DNA of 64,000 nucleotides from Nitrospirota bacterium (GTDB lineage Bacteria > Nitrospirota_A > Leptospirillia > Leptospirillales > Leptospirillaceae), in the NCBI GenBank assembly GCA_021838585.1, contig JAKCDE010000001.1, positions 1 through 64,000 of the forward strand. The letters are read 5' to 3'. The translations under genes and the position numbers were made by a program. Positions 25,019-34,502 of the stretch are shown in pieces. The notes under the pieces were generated by a model. The model was not told the origin of the DNA. It saw only the letters and a list, made by a program, of their open reading frames with translations, and did not search any database. Numbering within the stretch: the first letter of the stretch is position 1; the number at the start of each line of letters is the position of its first letter.

Positions 25019-27696
25019 GGCTGGCCTCCAAGAAAGGTCCGGACCTGCTGGAGGGCGACCTCAAGCCCCTTTCGGTCCTCCTCAAGAGTGACGACCTGGG
25101 CACGGTCCTTTTCCACCACCTCGGGGGGAGCCTTCCGGACGAAGTCTTCCCGTCCCAGCCGCCCCGAGATTTCGGCAATCTTTCCCGCGGTCTTCTCGAT
25201 CTCCTTCTCCAGACGGTCGACCTCTCGGGAAAAGTCCACCAGCCCCTCGAGTCCCAGGACCAGATATCCGTCCCGGAAGGGGGCACGAATGCCTCCGAGA
25301 GAGGGTTCGCCGGATCGGGAGAGGCGTCCGAGCCGGGCGAGAAAGGGCCAGAGAGCCTCGGGATCTCCCGCATCCCGGGAGGAGAGGACCAGGACGGCCG
25401 GTATTTCCTGGGTCGGTGGGATCTTCATGACGCTTCGCGTCTGCCGCACCGAGCCGATGATGGCCCGGATGCGCTCGAAGGACTCCCCCCACTCCGAAGG
25501 GATCCGGCCGGCCAGCGGCGCTTTCTGCGGAGCATGGCCCGTACAGCGGTTGGCGAACCCGAAAAGGCGGGAGAGTTCCTCCGTCACGAAGGGCATCAGC
25601 GGATGGGCCAGGTCCAGAAGGACCGATCCCACGGTCAGGAGCGTCCGGGCGGTCTCCTCCCGAAGAGGATCGGCGGGATCCCTCTCGAAGTCGACCTTCG
25701 TCGCCTCGAGATACCAATCGCAGAAGAGGCTCCAGGTAAAGCGGTAGACCAGGAGGGCTCCTTCGTCGTAACGGTAGGACTCCATGGCCTTGGCATAGTC
25801 TGCCTCGAGCCGGCCAAGCTCGAAAAGGATCCACCGGTTCGCGATTCCCTGGCAAGCGGCCGGATCGGCCAGAGGCACCGTTCCAGGGGGCACGACCAGG
25901 GAGATGTAGCGAAAGGCGCTCCAGAGCTTCGAGACGAAGTTCCGGGCCGCCTCCACGCGCTCGACCGAGAGGCGGATGTCTCGGCCGGGAGTGGCCAGAA
26001 GGGCCAGGGACAGGCGAAAAGCATCGGTTCCGAAGCGCTCCATGAGTTCCAGGGGGTCGACCACATTGCCTCGGCTCTTGGTCATCTTCTGACCGAACTC
26101 GTCCCGAACCAGGGCATGGATATAGACGTCCCGGAAGGGAACCTGCTCGGTGAGATAAAGCCCCATCATGATCATCCGGGCGACCCAGAAAAACAGGATG
26201 TCGAACCCGGTCACCAGAAGGCTGGTCGGATAGAAGCGCCGGAGATCGGGCGTGTCGTCGGGCCACCCCATCGTCGCGAAGGGCCACAGGGCCGAGGAGA
26301 ACCAGGTGTCGAGGACGTCGGGATCCCGAACGAGGTTCGTTCCCCCGCAGGATGGACAGACGGAAGGATCCTCCCGGAGCACCGCGAGGTGGTGGCAATC
26401 CTGGCAGGTCCACGCCGGAATTCGGTGTCCCCACCAGATCTGGCGCGAGACGCACCAGTCCCGGATGTTGTCGATCCACTCGTAATAGGTCTTTTGCCAG
26501 CCTTCCGGAAAGAAACGTATTTTCCCGGAGGAGACGGCCTCCCGGGCCCGGACCGCCAAGGGGCCCATCCGGACGAACCACTGGAGGGAGAGCCGGGGCT
26601 CGACCTCCGTCTGGCACCGGTAGCAGACCCCGATGGCGTTCTTGTGGGGCTCACGACCCACGAGAGCCTCCGCAGACTCGAGCACCTCGGCCGCCCGGAT
26701 CCGGGCCTTGTCCCGAGGAAGGCCCGACAGTGGGCCGGCCATGGCGTTCATGACGCCCTGTTCGTCTATGACGGATAGATTCCCGAGAGCATGGCGTTGG
26801 CCGATCTCGAAATCGACCATCGAATGGCTTGGCGTGATCTTGAGGACCCCCGTCCCGAATTCGGGATCGACGGCGGCATCGGCCACGACCGGGATGGTCC
26901 GGTCGGTCATGGGAACCCTTACCCGACGGCCCACCCAGGCCTTGAAACGCGCATCATCCGGATGGACCGCCAGGGCCAGATCGGCCACCACGGTCTCCGG
27001 ACGCGTGGTCGCCACCGACAGGGATTCTTCGGGACGCTCCGCATCGACATAACGGACGGTAAAGAGCTCACCGTCCCGGTCGAGATGGGTCACCTCCACG
27101 TCGGACAGGGCCGTCAGGCAGCGGGGACACCAGTGGATCATCCGTTCCGCCCGGTAGAGCGCCCCGTCCTCATAGAGGCGAACGAAGACCTCCCGGACCG
27201 CCCGGGAAAACCCCGGGTCCATCGTGAAGCGCTCATGGTCCCAGGACAGAGAGGCCCCCAGGCGCCGGATCTGCTCCAGGATCCCGGAGCCGATCGACTC
27301 CTTCCAGCGCCAGACCCGCTCCACGAATGCCTCCCGCCCCAGGCTCTTGAAATCCACCCCTTCGGCGCGGAGCTGCTTTTCGACGACGTTCTGGGCGGCG
27401 ATCCCCGCGTGGTCGACCCCTGGAATCCAGAGGACATCGCACCCCTTCTGCCTCTGGTAGCGGGCGGCCACATCCTGGATCGTCAAGTTGAGGGCGTGGC
27501 CCATATGAAGGCGGCCGGTGATGTTGGGCGGAGGCACCACCATCGAAAAAGGCTCTCCGCCCGAAGGGGCGGCCGGGGGAGACTGAGACCAGCGGAGAAG
27601 GGCTTCGGCTTCGACCCTTTCCCAGTCGAAGCGCTTCGGAAGGCCGGAGGCCTCTTCAGGGTCCGTCACGCCGTCCATGACATCACGATCACTCAT
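25015..27696 (-). CDS. valS: Valyl-tRNA synthetase
   Basis: 893 residues, class Ia. The HIGH-type motif is PNITGRLHMGHALNL, the KMSKS-type motif is QKMTKSRGNVVDP, and the editing CP1 domain occupies about 195-340 with VATTRPETVVADLALAVHP. A zinc-knuckle CQDC...CPSCGG occurs near 430-455. The last 60 residues form the coiled-coil arm (REVDRLEKEIEKTAGKIAEI) that grips the tRNA. It starts 30 bases before mltG-side intergenic space and its stop overlaps nadC by 4 bases. Confidence 0.97.
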   Translation of the reverse strand: MSDRDVMDGVTDPEEASGLPKRFDWERVEAEALLRWSQSPPAAPSGGEPFSMVVPPPNITGRLHMGHALNLTIQDVAARYQRQKGCDVLWIPGVDHAGIAAQNVVEKQLRAEGVDFKSLGREAFVERVWRWKESIGSGILEQIRRLGASLSWDHERFTMDPGFSRAVREVFVRLYEDGALYRAERMIHWCPRCLTALSDVEVTHLDRDGELFTVRYVDAERPEESLSVATTRPETVVADLALAVHPDDARFKAWVGRRVRVPMTDRTIPVVADAAVDPEFGTGVLKITPSHSMVDFEIGQRHALGNLSVIDEQGVMNAMAGPLSGLPRDKARIRAAEVLESAEALVGREPHKNAIGVCYRCQTEVEPRLSLQWFVRMGPLAVRAREAVSSGKIRFFPEGWQKTYYEWIDNIRDWCVSRQIWWGHRIPAWTCQDCHHLAVLREDPSVCPSCGGTNLVRDPDVLDTWFSSALWPFATMGWPDDTPDLRRFYPTSLLVTGFDILFFWVARMIMMGLYLTEQVPFRDVYIHALVRDEFGQKMTKSRGNVVDPLELMERFGTDAFRLSLALLATPGRDIRLSVERVEAARNFVSKLWSAFRYISLVVPPGTVPLADPAACQGIANRWILFELGRLEADYAKAMESYRYDEGALLVYRFTWSLFCDWYLEATKVDFERDPADPLREETARTLLTVGSVLLDLAHPLMPFVTEELSRLFGFANRCTGHAPQKAPLAGRIPSEWGESFERIRAIIGSVRQTRSVMKIPPTQEIPAVLVLSSRDAGDPEALWPFLARLGRLSRSGEPSLGGIRAPFRDGYLVLGLEGLVDFSREVDRLEKEIEKTAGKIAEISGRLGREDFVRKAPPEVVEKDRAQVVTLEEDRKGLEVALQQVRTFLGGQP

Positions 27697-27726
27697 TGTC
27701 GGTCCATCTTTCGCTCATAGGGTTAT

Positions 27727-28761
27727 TTAATGTGGATGACTGTCCGGTTCCATCCGTCGCTCCCGCATGATCCGCCGGATGGCCCGGTCGTGCTCCGGAA
27801 GGGTCCGGGAAAAAATGGCGGCCGATCCGTGGCCGTCCGACACAAAGTACAGGTAGGGGACCTCCTTCGGGAAGACCACGGCCTGAAGGGCCTCCGCACC
27901 AGGATTCGCAATGGGGGTCGGGGGAAGCCCTTCATGAAGGTAGGTGTTGTAGGGCGAATCGATCTTCAGATCCCCCGCCCTCAGGTGGTGGCGATGGGGA
28001 AGAAGGTAGAGGACCGTCGGATCGCTCTGGAGCTTCATCCCGCTGTGAAGACGGTTCAGGAAGACCCCGGCGATCAGGGGCATCTCCTGGCGCGTTCCCG
28101 ACTCCTTCTGGACGATTGAGGCGAGCGTCACCCCCTGGTTGAGGGTCAGACCCTGCGCAGAGAGGCGGGACTGCCACTCCGGAGACATCACCCTCCAGAA
28201 GCGCGAGACCATCATTTCGAGCACCTCCCGGGAGGTCGACCCCCGGGAGAAATAATAGGTGTTCGGAAACAGGTATCCCTCCAGCGAGGTGGAGGGGATC
28301 CTGAGCTTCTGCAGGAAGGCCGGATCGCTCATGAGGGCAAGATTCGCGTCCATCGACCCGATTCCCAGCCGGGTCATCCGGGCCGCGACCTGGGCGATCG
28401 TGAAGCCCTCCGGAACCGTCATCTTGCGGTAATACTTCTGTCCGGAGATCAGATCCCAGAGAATCCGGTAGGGACGATCCTCCGGTGAGATCTCGTACTC
28501 CCCCTCCCGAATGGCCCGGGCAAGCCCCAGCAGATCGCTCCAGAAAATGACCGTTTCCGGGTCGGAGACCGCCCCTTTCCTGGCCAGAGTCTGGATGACC
28601 TGCCGGAAGGGGGCCCCATGGGAAACGGTCAGCAGAAAGGGGGAGGCCTCCTCCTCCGGACGCCCCAGAAAGGCCGAGAGGGACCAGAAGACTCCCAGGA
28701 CCAGAAGAAGCAGAAAAAGGAGGGTCAGCCTTCGGAGGGTTGAAAAAAGAGGAACGTTCAC
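27727..28761 (-). CDS. mltG: Endolytic murein transglycosylase MltG
   Basis: 344 residues. One N-terminal helix (about 8-32) anchors it in the inner membrane; the periplasmic part begins with a LysM-like subdomain (FLLTVSHGAPFRQVIQTLAR) and continues with the YceG catalytic domain. The catalytic Glu is in GVTLASIVQKESGTRQEMP; other conserved pieces are DPTVLY and SPYNTYLHEGLPPTPIANPG. MltG cuts nascent glycan strands and helps set their length. The first ATG overlaps the ruvX stop by 4 bases (28758-28761). Confidence 0.95.
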   Translation of the reverse strand: MNVPLFSTLRRLTLLFLLLLVLGVFWSLSAFLGRPEEEASPFLLTVSHGAPFRQVIQTLARKGAVSDPETVIFWSDLLGLARAIREGEYEISPEDRPYRILWDLISGQKYYRKMTVPEGFTIAQVAARMTRLGIGSMDANLALMSDPAFLQKLRIPSTSLEGYLFPNTYYFSRGSTSREVLEMMVSRFWRVMSPEWQSRLSAQGLTLNQGVTLASIVQKESGTRQEMPLIAGVFLNRLHSGMKLQSDPTVLYLLPHRHHLRAGDLKIDSPYNTYLHEGLPPTPIANPGAEALQAVVFPKEVPYLYFVSDGHGSAAIFSRTLPEHDRAIRRIMRERRMEPDSHPH

Positions 28762-29300
28762 GGGTGCGGCCTCCTTGATTCGGGGGAGACGGTCTCCCTG
28801 TCGTCACCCCCCCCGGAGGTCGCCACCTTTTCCGCTTGCGCCGGCGCAGGGTCGTCGAGAAAGCCCTGAAGAAGCAGAACCGCCGCGAGGTCGTCGCATG
28901 GATCCTTCCGGCCTCGCTGCTTTTTTTTCGCGGGACGGAGCTCCCGGGCCCGGGAAGATGTCTGGCCTTCGTCATAAAAGAAAACGGGCAAGGAAAGTCG
29001 TTCCCCCACCTGTCGGCCTGCCTCGAGGAAAAGGGGGACCCGGGGGTTCGGGTCCCCGCTCAGATGGTAGTAGGGAACGCCAAAGACAAGGGCGACGACA
29101 CCGTTCTGGCGGACCAGGAACTCCAGTCGAGTCAGGACCTTTTCGTCATGGGAATCCGGAAGAAGGTCCTCCCCCGAGCGGACCAGAATCTCCAGGGGGC
29201 GGGCCAGGAGACGACCGGGGTCCGAGAGGGCGAGACCGATCCGGCGCCCACCCCAGTCAACCCCCATCAGCACGCCGACAGGCGTTGTCGAAAGGGGCAC
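28758..29300 (-). CDS. ruvX: Putative Holliday junction resolvase / pre-16S rRNA nuclease YqgF
   Basis: About 180 residues. The conserved core starts MGVDWGGRRIGLALSD, with the first catalytic Asp; VALVFGVPYYHLSGD and the second Asp/Glu region VFFYDEGQTSSRA follow, and the last Asp is in CDDLAAVLLLQGF. I give the GTG at 29300, three bases after the alaS stop; GTG 29273 and ATG 29267 are also possible and closer to the conserved core. The C-terminal 25 residues, rich in Gly and Asp, exceed the family's usual end. Its stop overlaps mltG. Confidence 0.88.
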   Translation of the reverse strand: MPLSTTPVGVLMGVDWGGRRIGLALSDPGRLLARPLEILVRSGEDLLPDSHDEKVLTRLEFLVRQNGVVALVFGVPYYHLSGDPNPRVPLFLEAGRQVGERLSLPVFFYDEGQTSSRARELRPAKKKQRGRKDPCDDLAAVLLLQGFLDDPAPAQAEKVATSGGGDDRETVSPESRRPHP

Positions 29301-29302
29301 CG

Positions 29303-31954
29303 TCAGGAACCGACCAGGGTTCTCCGGGCTTCCTCCCGGATCTCGGATCGGATCGATTCGAGGAAGTCCGGCCAGGAGGAGGGAGGCGATCCGCCTCCCT
29401 CGGCCCAGGTGGGTCGTCCGCCCCCCTTCCCGCCGAGGGAAGCGGCCATCTTTCGAATCCAGACATTCACGGGAAAACGCTTTTCCAGATCCTGGGAGGC
29501 CCATCCAAGAAGCAGGACTCCCCCTTCGGTCCGGCCCGCCAGGATGACGATCCCCGAAGAGAGGCGTCCCTTGAGGATGTCCATCCGGAGGCGGAGATCC
29601 CGTCCGTCCCGGCAATCCACGGCGGAAACCAGAATGCGGATCTCTCCGGCATCGAAGCCTTCGGCCAGGAGGCCGGCCGTCTCGACCTCGAAGAGACGGG
29701 ATTTCGTGGAGCGCAGCTCCTGCTCGAGTGTCTCCCGGGCCTTTTCGTCCGATTCAAGACGATCGAGAATCCGCCCTCCGGGAATCCGGAGATAGCTCCG
29801 GATGGAAGAGAGCTCTTCCCGCCACTTTTTCCCCTGTCCGTAAGCGGCGCTTCCGGCAAGGGCCTCGATGCGGCGAGTCCCCGCCGCCACCCCGGATTCG
29901 GAAGCCACATAGAGAAGGCCGATCTCGGAAAGCTCCCGGACATGGGTCCCCCCGCACAGCTCGACCGACATCCCGGGAACCTCGACCACCCGGACGCGGT
30001 CTCCGTACTTCTCGCCGAAAAAGGCCAGCGCTCCGCCCGCAAGGGCTTCCTGACGGGATTTTTCGGAGATCCTGACCGTCTCTCCCGTCGCAATCCAGCC
30101 ATTGACCATGGCTTCGATCCGGTCCACCTGCTCGGAGGTGAGAGGCTCACCGTGGGTGAAGTCGAAGCGGAGGCGGTCGGGCAGGACGAGGGATCCGGCC
30201 TGACGGACATGGTCTCCCAGGACCGACCGAAGGGCGGCATGCAGAAGATGGGTGGCGGTGTGGTGAATCCGGGCCCCCCGGCGCCAGGCCGGGTCCACGG
30301 TAAGCCTCACAGGGTTGCCCGTGGCCAGCGTTCCTGTCCGGACCCGGCCTCGGTGGGAGATCCATCCGGGATAGGGGCGATAGACCGATTCCACGGCGAC
30401 AGCCCCGGCGGGACCCGCGATTTCTCCCCGGTCGCCGACCTGGCCTCCCCCTTCGGGATAGAAGGGGCTCTCGTTGGTCACCACCTCGACCATCTCCCCC
30501 TCCGACACCTCTCGGACGGCCTCTCCGTCACGGACAAGAAACAGGAGCTCCCCGGTACTTTCGAGACGGTCGTATCCAACGAAGGGGACCGGCTTCGAAA
30601 GGGCCCCGGCGGGGACCGGGAAGGTGGCCTTCTGGCCGACCCAGGAACGGCGCCCCTGCTCCTTCTGCTCTCCCATGCGGGCCTCAAAGCCCTCGATGTC
30701 GACCTGAAAGCCTTCGGGGCTCACCCAGTCCGACACAACGTCGACGGGAATTCCGTGGGTGTCGTACAGCCAGAAGAGCGTCTCACCCGACAGGGATGAG
30801 GCCCCGCCCTTTTTGGCCTCTGCCATCGCTTCACGGACAAGGGGCAGACCGTATTCGAGTGTCCGCATGAAGCGCTCCTCTTCTTCGGCAAGGACCGCCG
30901 CCACCCGTTCGGTTCCTCCCGAGAGCTCGGGATAGGGGCCCCGCATCATCTCCACGAACCTTTCTCCCAGCTTCGGGAGAAAAGGATTGGGAAGGGACAG
31001 GTCAAGGCCGAACTGAACCGCCCGGCGGATGAAGCGGCGCAGGACGTATCCCCGTCCTTCATTGGAGGGGACGAGGCCTTCCCAAATCAGGAAATAGCTG
31101 GCCCGGATATGGTCGGCGATGACCCGGTAGGCAAAGTCCTTCGGGCCTTTCCCCTTGCCGTAGGGGATCCTGGAGAGAGACCCGATCGTCTCCATGAGAG
31201 GCATGAAAAGATCGGTCTCGAAGTTGCTCTCCACTCCCTGGAGAACCGAGGAGAGGCGTTCAAGCCCCATCCCGGTGTCGATCGAGGGTCGGGGCAGCGG
31301 GGAGAGGATCCCGGCCTCGTTTCTGTCGTACTGCATGAAGACGAGGTTCCAGATCTCGAGATAGCGGTCGCAGTCGCATCCGACGGCACAGGTGGGCCGG
31401 CCGCAGGAAAAGGCGGGCCCCTGGTCGACGAGGATTTCCGAACAGGGGCCACAGGGACCCGTGTTTCCCATTTGCCAGAAGTTGTCCTTTTCTCCCAGCC
31501 GGACGATCCGGGAGGGAGAAACCCCGGCCACGGTTTTCCAGAGGGCCTCCGCCTCGTCGTCCTCTTTGTAGACCGTCACCCAGAGCACATCGGGTGAAAG
31601 GCCGACCCGCTTTGTCAGGAACTCCCAGGCGTAGGCGATCGCCTCCTTTTTGAAATAGTCCCCGAAGGAGAAATTCCCCATCATCTCGAAAAAGGTGTGA
31701 TGGCGACGGGTGAATCCGACCCGATCGAGATCGTTGTGCTTGCCGCCGGCGCGGACACATCTCTGGATGGAGACGCAGCGCTCCGAGGGAGGCGCCTCGG
31801 AACCGAGAAAGGCGTCCTTGAAGGGCACCATTCCGGCATTCGTGAAAAGAAGCGTGGCATCCCCCGAAGGTATCAGGGAAGAGGAAGGAACCCGCCGATG
31901 GCCGGCCCCCTCGAAAAAGGAATAGAAGTGATCCCGTATGCGCGGGGAGTCCAT
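29303..31954 (-). CDS. alaS: Alanyl-tRNA synthetase
   Basis: 883 residues, full length. The class II aminoacylation core (1-250) has HTFFEMMGNFSFGDYFKKEA; the tRNA-recognition part follows. The editing domain has the HxxxH motif in HHTATHLLHAALR and the Cys-His motif in CGGTHVREL. The C-terminal C-Ala domain (about 750-883) is present, ending with GKGGGRPTWAEGGG, the glycine-rich signature of DHHA1. It lies just 4 bases after recA, a neighbour order common in bacteria, and 2 bases before ruvX. Confidence 0.97.
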   Translation of the reverse strand: MDSPRIRDHFYSFFEGAGHRRVPSSSLIPSGDATLLFTNAGMVPFKDAFLGSEAPPSERCVSIQRCVRAGGKHNDLDRVGFTRRHHTFFEMMGNFSFGDYFKKEAIAYAWEFLTKRVGLSPDVLWVTVYKEDDEAEALWKTVAGVSPSRIVRLGEKDNFWQMGNTGPCGPCSEILVDQGPAFSCGRPTCAVGCDCDRYLEIWNLVFMQYDRNEAGILSPLPRPSIDTGMGLERLSSVLQGVESNFETDLFMPLMETIGSLSRIPYGKGKGPKDFAYRVIADHIRASYFLIWEGLVPSNEGRGYVLRRFIRRAVQFGLDLSLPNPFLPKLGERFVEMMRGPYPELSGGTERVAAVLAEEEERFMRTLEYGLPLVREAMAEAKKGGASSLSGETLFWLYDTHGIPVDVVSDWVSPEGFQVDIEGFEARMGEQKEQGRRSWVGQKATFPVPAGALSKPVPFVGYDRLESTGELLFLVRDGEAVREVSEGEMVEVVTNESPFYPEGGGQVGDRGEIAGPAGAVAVESVYRPYPGWISHRGRVRTGTLATGNPVRLTVDPAWRRGARIHHTATHLLHAALRSVLGDHVRQAGSLVLPDRLRFDFTHGEPLTSEQVDRIEAMVNGWIATGETVRISEKSRQEALAGGALAFFGEKYGDRVRVVEVPGMSVELCGGTHVRELSEIGLLYVASESGVAAGTRRIEALAGSAAYGQGKKWREELSSIRSYLRIPGGRILDRLESDEKARETLEQELRSTKSRLFEVETAGLLAEGFDAGEIRILVSAVDCRDGRDLRLRMDILKGRLSSGIVILAGRTEGGVLLLGWASQDLEKRFPVNVWIRKMAASLGGKGGGRPTWAEGGGSPPSSWPDFLESIRSEIREEARRTLVGS

Positions 31955-31958
31955 GATC

Positions 31959-33032
31959 CTACTCGCCTCCCCGACGGCTCGCCCGGGGGCTCGGCGAGGC
32001 CGCTTCCTCCGGAGCCGCCGGCTCGCTCCGGGAGGGAATTCCGGCTTTCTCGCGGATGGCGCGGTCGAGGGTCTTCAAAAGCTCGGGGTGGGATTTGAGG
32101 TGGGTTTTCACGCTCTCCTTCCCCTGGCCGATCTTTTCGGAACCCCAGGAATACCAGGACCCGCTTTTTTCGAGAATACCGTACTCGACCCCCAGGTCGA
32201 TCAGCTCTCCCGTGACCGAGACCCCCTCGTTGAAGGAGATGTCGAACTCCGCCTGACGGAAGGGGGGAGCCATCTTGTTCTTCACGATCTTGACCCGGAC
32301 CCGGTTCCCGAGAACCTGGTCCCCCTCCTTGATCGACTCGATCCGCCGGATATCCAGCCTCTGGGAGGCATAAAACTTGAGGGCGTTTCCGCCGGTCGTC
32401 GTTTCCGGATTGCCGAACATGACCCCGATCTTCATCCGGATCTGGTTGATGAAGATGACGACGGTGGAGGATTTGGAGATGGAGGAGGTCAGCTTTCGCA
32501 GGGCCTGGCTCATGAGACGGGCCTGGAGACCCATGTGGGAATCCCCCATGTCCCCCTCAAGCTCCGCCTTTGGAACCAGCGCGGCCACGGAGTCGATCAC
32601 GATCAGGTCGAGACTCCCGGAACGAACCAGCGTCTCGGCAATTTCAAGGGCCTGCTCCCCCGAGTCGGGCTGGGCGATCAAAAGGTCTTCCGTCCTGACG
32701 CCGAGCTTGCGGGCGTACGAGAGATCCAGGGCGTGCTCGGCGTCTATGAAGGCCGCCATTCCGTTTTTTTTGTGAACTTCGCTGATGGCGTGGAGGGCCA
32801 GGGTTGTTTTTCCCGAGGATTCCGGGCCATAGATCTCGACAATGCGGCCCTTGGGATATCCGCCGATTCCCAGGGCGATGTCGAGGGCCAGGGATCCGGA
32901 GGAGACGACCGGAGTTTCGATGATGGGGGCATCCTTTCCCATTCGCATGATCGACCCCTTGCCGAACTGCTTTTCAATCTGGGACAGGGCCAGGTCGAGG
33001 GAACGCTGTTTGCTTGCATCCTTGTCAGTCAA
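31959..33032 (-). CDS. recA: Recombinase RecA
   Basis: 357 residues from a TTG at 33032, six bases after AAGGGAG; no ATG or GTG gives the conserved N-terminus [20 protein letters not shown]. The longer open frame overlaps pgpA and is unlikely. Walker A is [13 protein letters not shown], Walker [18 protein letters not shown]-binding loops L1 and L2 are [12 protein letters not shown] and the [21 protein letters not shown] region. The C-terminal tail after EKAGIPSR is rich in Pro, Ser and Arg rather than acidic. I found no clear LexA box in front of it. Confidence 0.96.
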   Translation of the reverse strand: MTDKDASKQRSLDLALSQIEKQFGKGSIMRMGKDAPIIETPVVSSGSLALDIALGIGGYPKGRIVEIYGPESSGKTTLALHAISEVHKKNGMAAFIDAEHALDLSYARKLGVRTEDLLIAQPDSGEQALEIAETLVRSGSLDLIVIDSVAALVPKAELEGDMGDSHMGLQARLMSQALRKLTSSISKSSTVVIFINQIRMKIGVMFGNPETTTGGNALKFYASQRLDIRRIESIKEGDQVLGNRVRVKIVKNKMAPPFRQAEFDISFNEGVSVTGELIDLGVEYGILEKSGSWYSWGSEKIGQGKESVKTHLKSHPELLKTLDRAIREKAGIPSRSEPAAPEEAASPSPRASRRGGE

Positions 33033-33069
33033 TGGAATCTCCCTTGAAGGTAAAGGTGTGGCCGTCCGG

Positions 33070-33534
33070 CTACCGGCCGGGGAAAAGGGCAAACGCGAGG
33101 GTAAGGAGCGCCGCCGCCAAAAGGCCGGCTCCCGCATCGTCCAGCATCACCCCGAAACCTCCCGGAGCCCTTTCGAGCCAGCGAATGGGCGGAGGTTTCA
33201 GAATATCAAAGAAGCGAAAAAAGACAAAAGCCAATCCCCCTCCCAGAAGCGTATGGGGGGCCGCCAGCAGGGCGATCCCTTGGCCGAACCATTCATCGAT
33301 CACCACGCAGGACGGATCGGAGAGGCCGGTCTCTTCGATCGCCTTTTGCGAGGCCACCGTCCCCAGAATTCCCAGGGCCGCGAGAATCCCGGACAGCCCC
33401 GTCGTGGAAAGCGGGGGCAGAAGCTCCCAGAATGCGACGCACCCGAGACTCGCATAGGTTCCCGGAGCGCCAGGGATCATCCCCACGCCGCCGGTCGTGT
33501 AGATCCACCTCCAGCCGGAGGATCGGAGAGCCAA
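33070..33534 (-). CDS. pgpA: Phosphatidylglycerophosphatase A
   Basis: 154 residues. PgpA dephosphorylates phosphatidylglycerol phosphate in the inner membrane. The pattern matches the family: [19 protein letters not shown], then [18 protein letters not shown], then [17 protein letters not shown] and [17 protein letters not shown], with the conserved acidic pairs in DE and DD. Three to four hydrophobic segments. It is 37 bases upstream of recA and 6 bases downstream of the cysteine-rich gene. Confidence 0.94.
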   Translation of the reverse strand: MALRSSGWRWIYTTGGVGMIPGAPGTYASLGCVAFWELLPPLSTTGLSGILAALGILGTVASQKAIEETGLSDPSCVVIDEWFGQGIALLAAPHTLLGGGLAFVFFRFFDILKPPPIRWLERAPGGFGVMLDDAGAGLLAAALLTLAFALFPGR

Positions 33535-33540
33535 GGAGGG

Positions 33541-34254
33541 TCAGGACCGAAGGGAAGATCCCGCCGACCGGACATGGCGATCGAGGGCTTCATAGAAGGC
33601 ATCCCCCAGGAAAAAGCGGATCGTTCCCTCCATCGACTCGTACAGGAGCGGCCCGAGATTGCTTTCGTGACAGGGCAGATGAGAGAGGAAGGGGGTGGTC
33701 TGGACTCCCAGGATGGTCCGGGAACCCTCCTGATAAATGGCCAGCGGGTACTGGACGCAGTCTGCGGGCTTCAAGGCCATCCAGGACATCCCTTTATCAA
33801 GAGCATAGGCATGGATGGAGCAATGCTCCTCCCCGTCCGGACCATGGGCCAGGAAGAGGCAGGAATCATGGTCCTCGCCCCTAACGATGAGGTTGCAGCG
33901 GTAGTCGGCCTCCAGGGGGAACATGCGGGCCATGGCATTCACCTCGTCGACATCGAGTTCGCAGCCGTCGGGGCACTGTTCGGAACAGTCGGCCTCAAAT
34001 GTTCCGCGGGTCCTGTAAATCTCCTGACGGTCGAGGTCCATGTAGGGCAAGATTCCGTCCATATGGGACTCGATCCTGCGTTTTTCTCCGGGTGCCAGGA
34101 TGTTCGACCGGTAACAGCAGGTCGAATGGCACTTTTGAAGGACAACGTCACAGGTGTAGGTGGTCGTCCAGAACTTCGGATCGACCCACACACCGGAAAT
34201 CTCGACCAATTCTGGCCGTATTCCTGGAAAGGGGACAAACTGGGTCACTGCCAT
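33541..34254 (-). CDS. Cysteine-rich DUF3109/YkgJ-like protein
   Basis: 237 residues, soluble, with 12 cysteines (C35, C42, C46, C47, C90, C94, C98, C120, C132, C145, C166, C195). The patterns YTCDVVLQKCHSTCC and CSIHAYALDKGMSWMALKP followed by ADCVQYPL fit the putative zinc- or iron-chelating YkgJ/DUF3109 families. Role not established; possibly metal handling or an Fe-S protein. First gene upstream of pgpA-recA; a perfect palindrome CTAGCGCTAG lies 14 bases ahead of the ATG (34268-34277). I am confident it is a real gene, moderately of the family. Confidence 0.7.
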   Translation of the reverse strand: MAVTQFVPFPGIRPELVEISGVWVDPKFWTTTYTCDVVLQKCHSTCCYRSNILAPGEKRRIESHMDGILPYMDLDRQEIYRTRGTFEADCSEQCPDGCELDVDEVNAMARMFPLEADYRCNLIVRGEDHDSCLFLAHGPDGEEHCSIHAYALDKGMSWMALKPADCVQYPLAIYQEGSRTILGVQTTPFLSHLPCHESNLGPLLYESMEGTIRFFLGDAFYEALDRHVRSAGSSLRS

Positions 34255-34370
34255 CGGGGTCTAAATCCTAGCGCTAGATCTTCGATTGATCGGGAAATCC
34301 CTGACGCAGATACCTCTTCCCTGTCCCGGGAAGGGCTCTGTCCTCGACTCAGGAGCATTCTCGCGTTTTC

Positions 34371-34398
34371 TTGAAAAAATCCCGTCTTTCAGTATAAT
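34371..34398 (+). promoter_or_regulatory. Strong sigma-70-type promoter for the secreted-protein gene
   Basis: TTGAAA (34371-34376) and a perfect TATAAT (34393-34398) are spaced by 16 bases. Transcription would begin near 34405, giving a leader of about 100 nt ahead of the ATG at 34503, which is preceded by AAGGAG about ten bases upstream. Confidence 0.65.
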
Positions 34399-34502
34399 TC
34401 CTTCGACAGAATCCGTAAAGCCGGGGGATCGTCTCCGCACCTTCCCGACCTTCGGGGGAGGAACCGGGTCCCTCCCCTGACCCCAGACAAGGAGCCAGCC
34501 GC

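Noticed and set aside
31959..33137. LexA box in front of recA
   Set aside because: No CTGT-N8-ACAG or GAAC-N4-GTTC type site lies ahead of recA or pgpA; the gene seems to be read from an upstream promoter.
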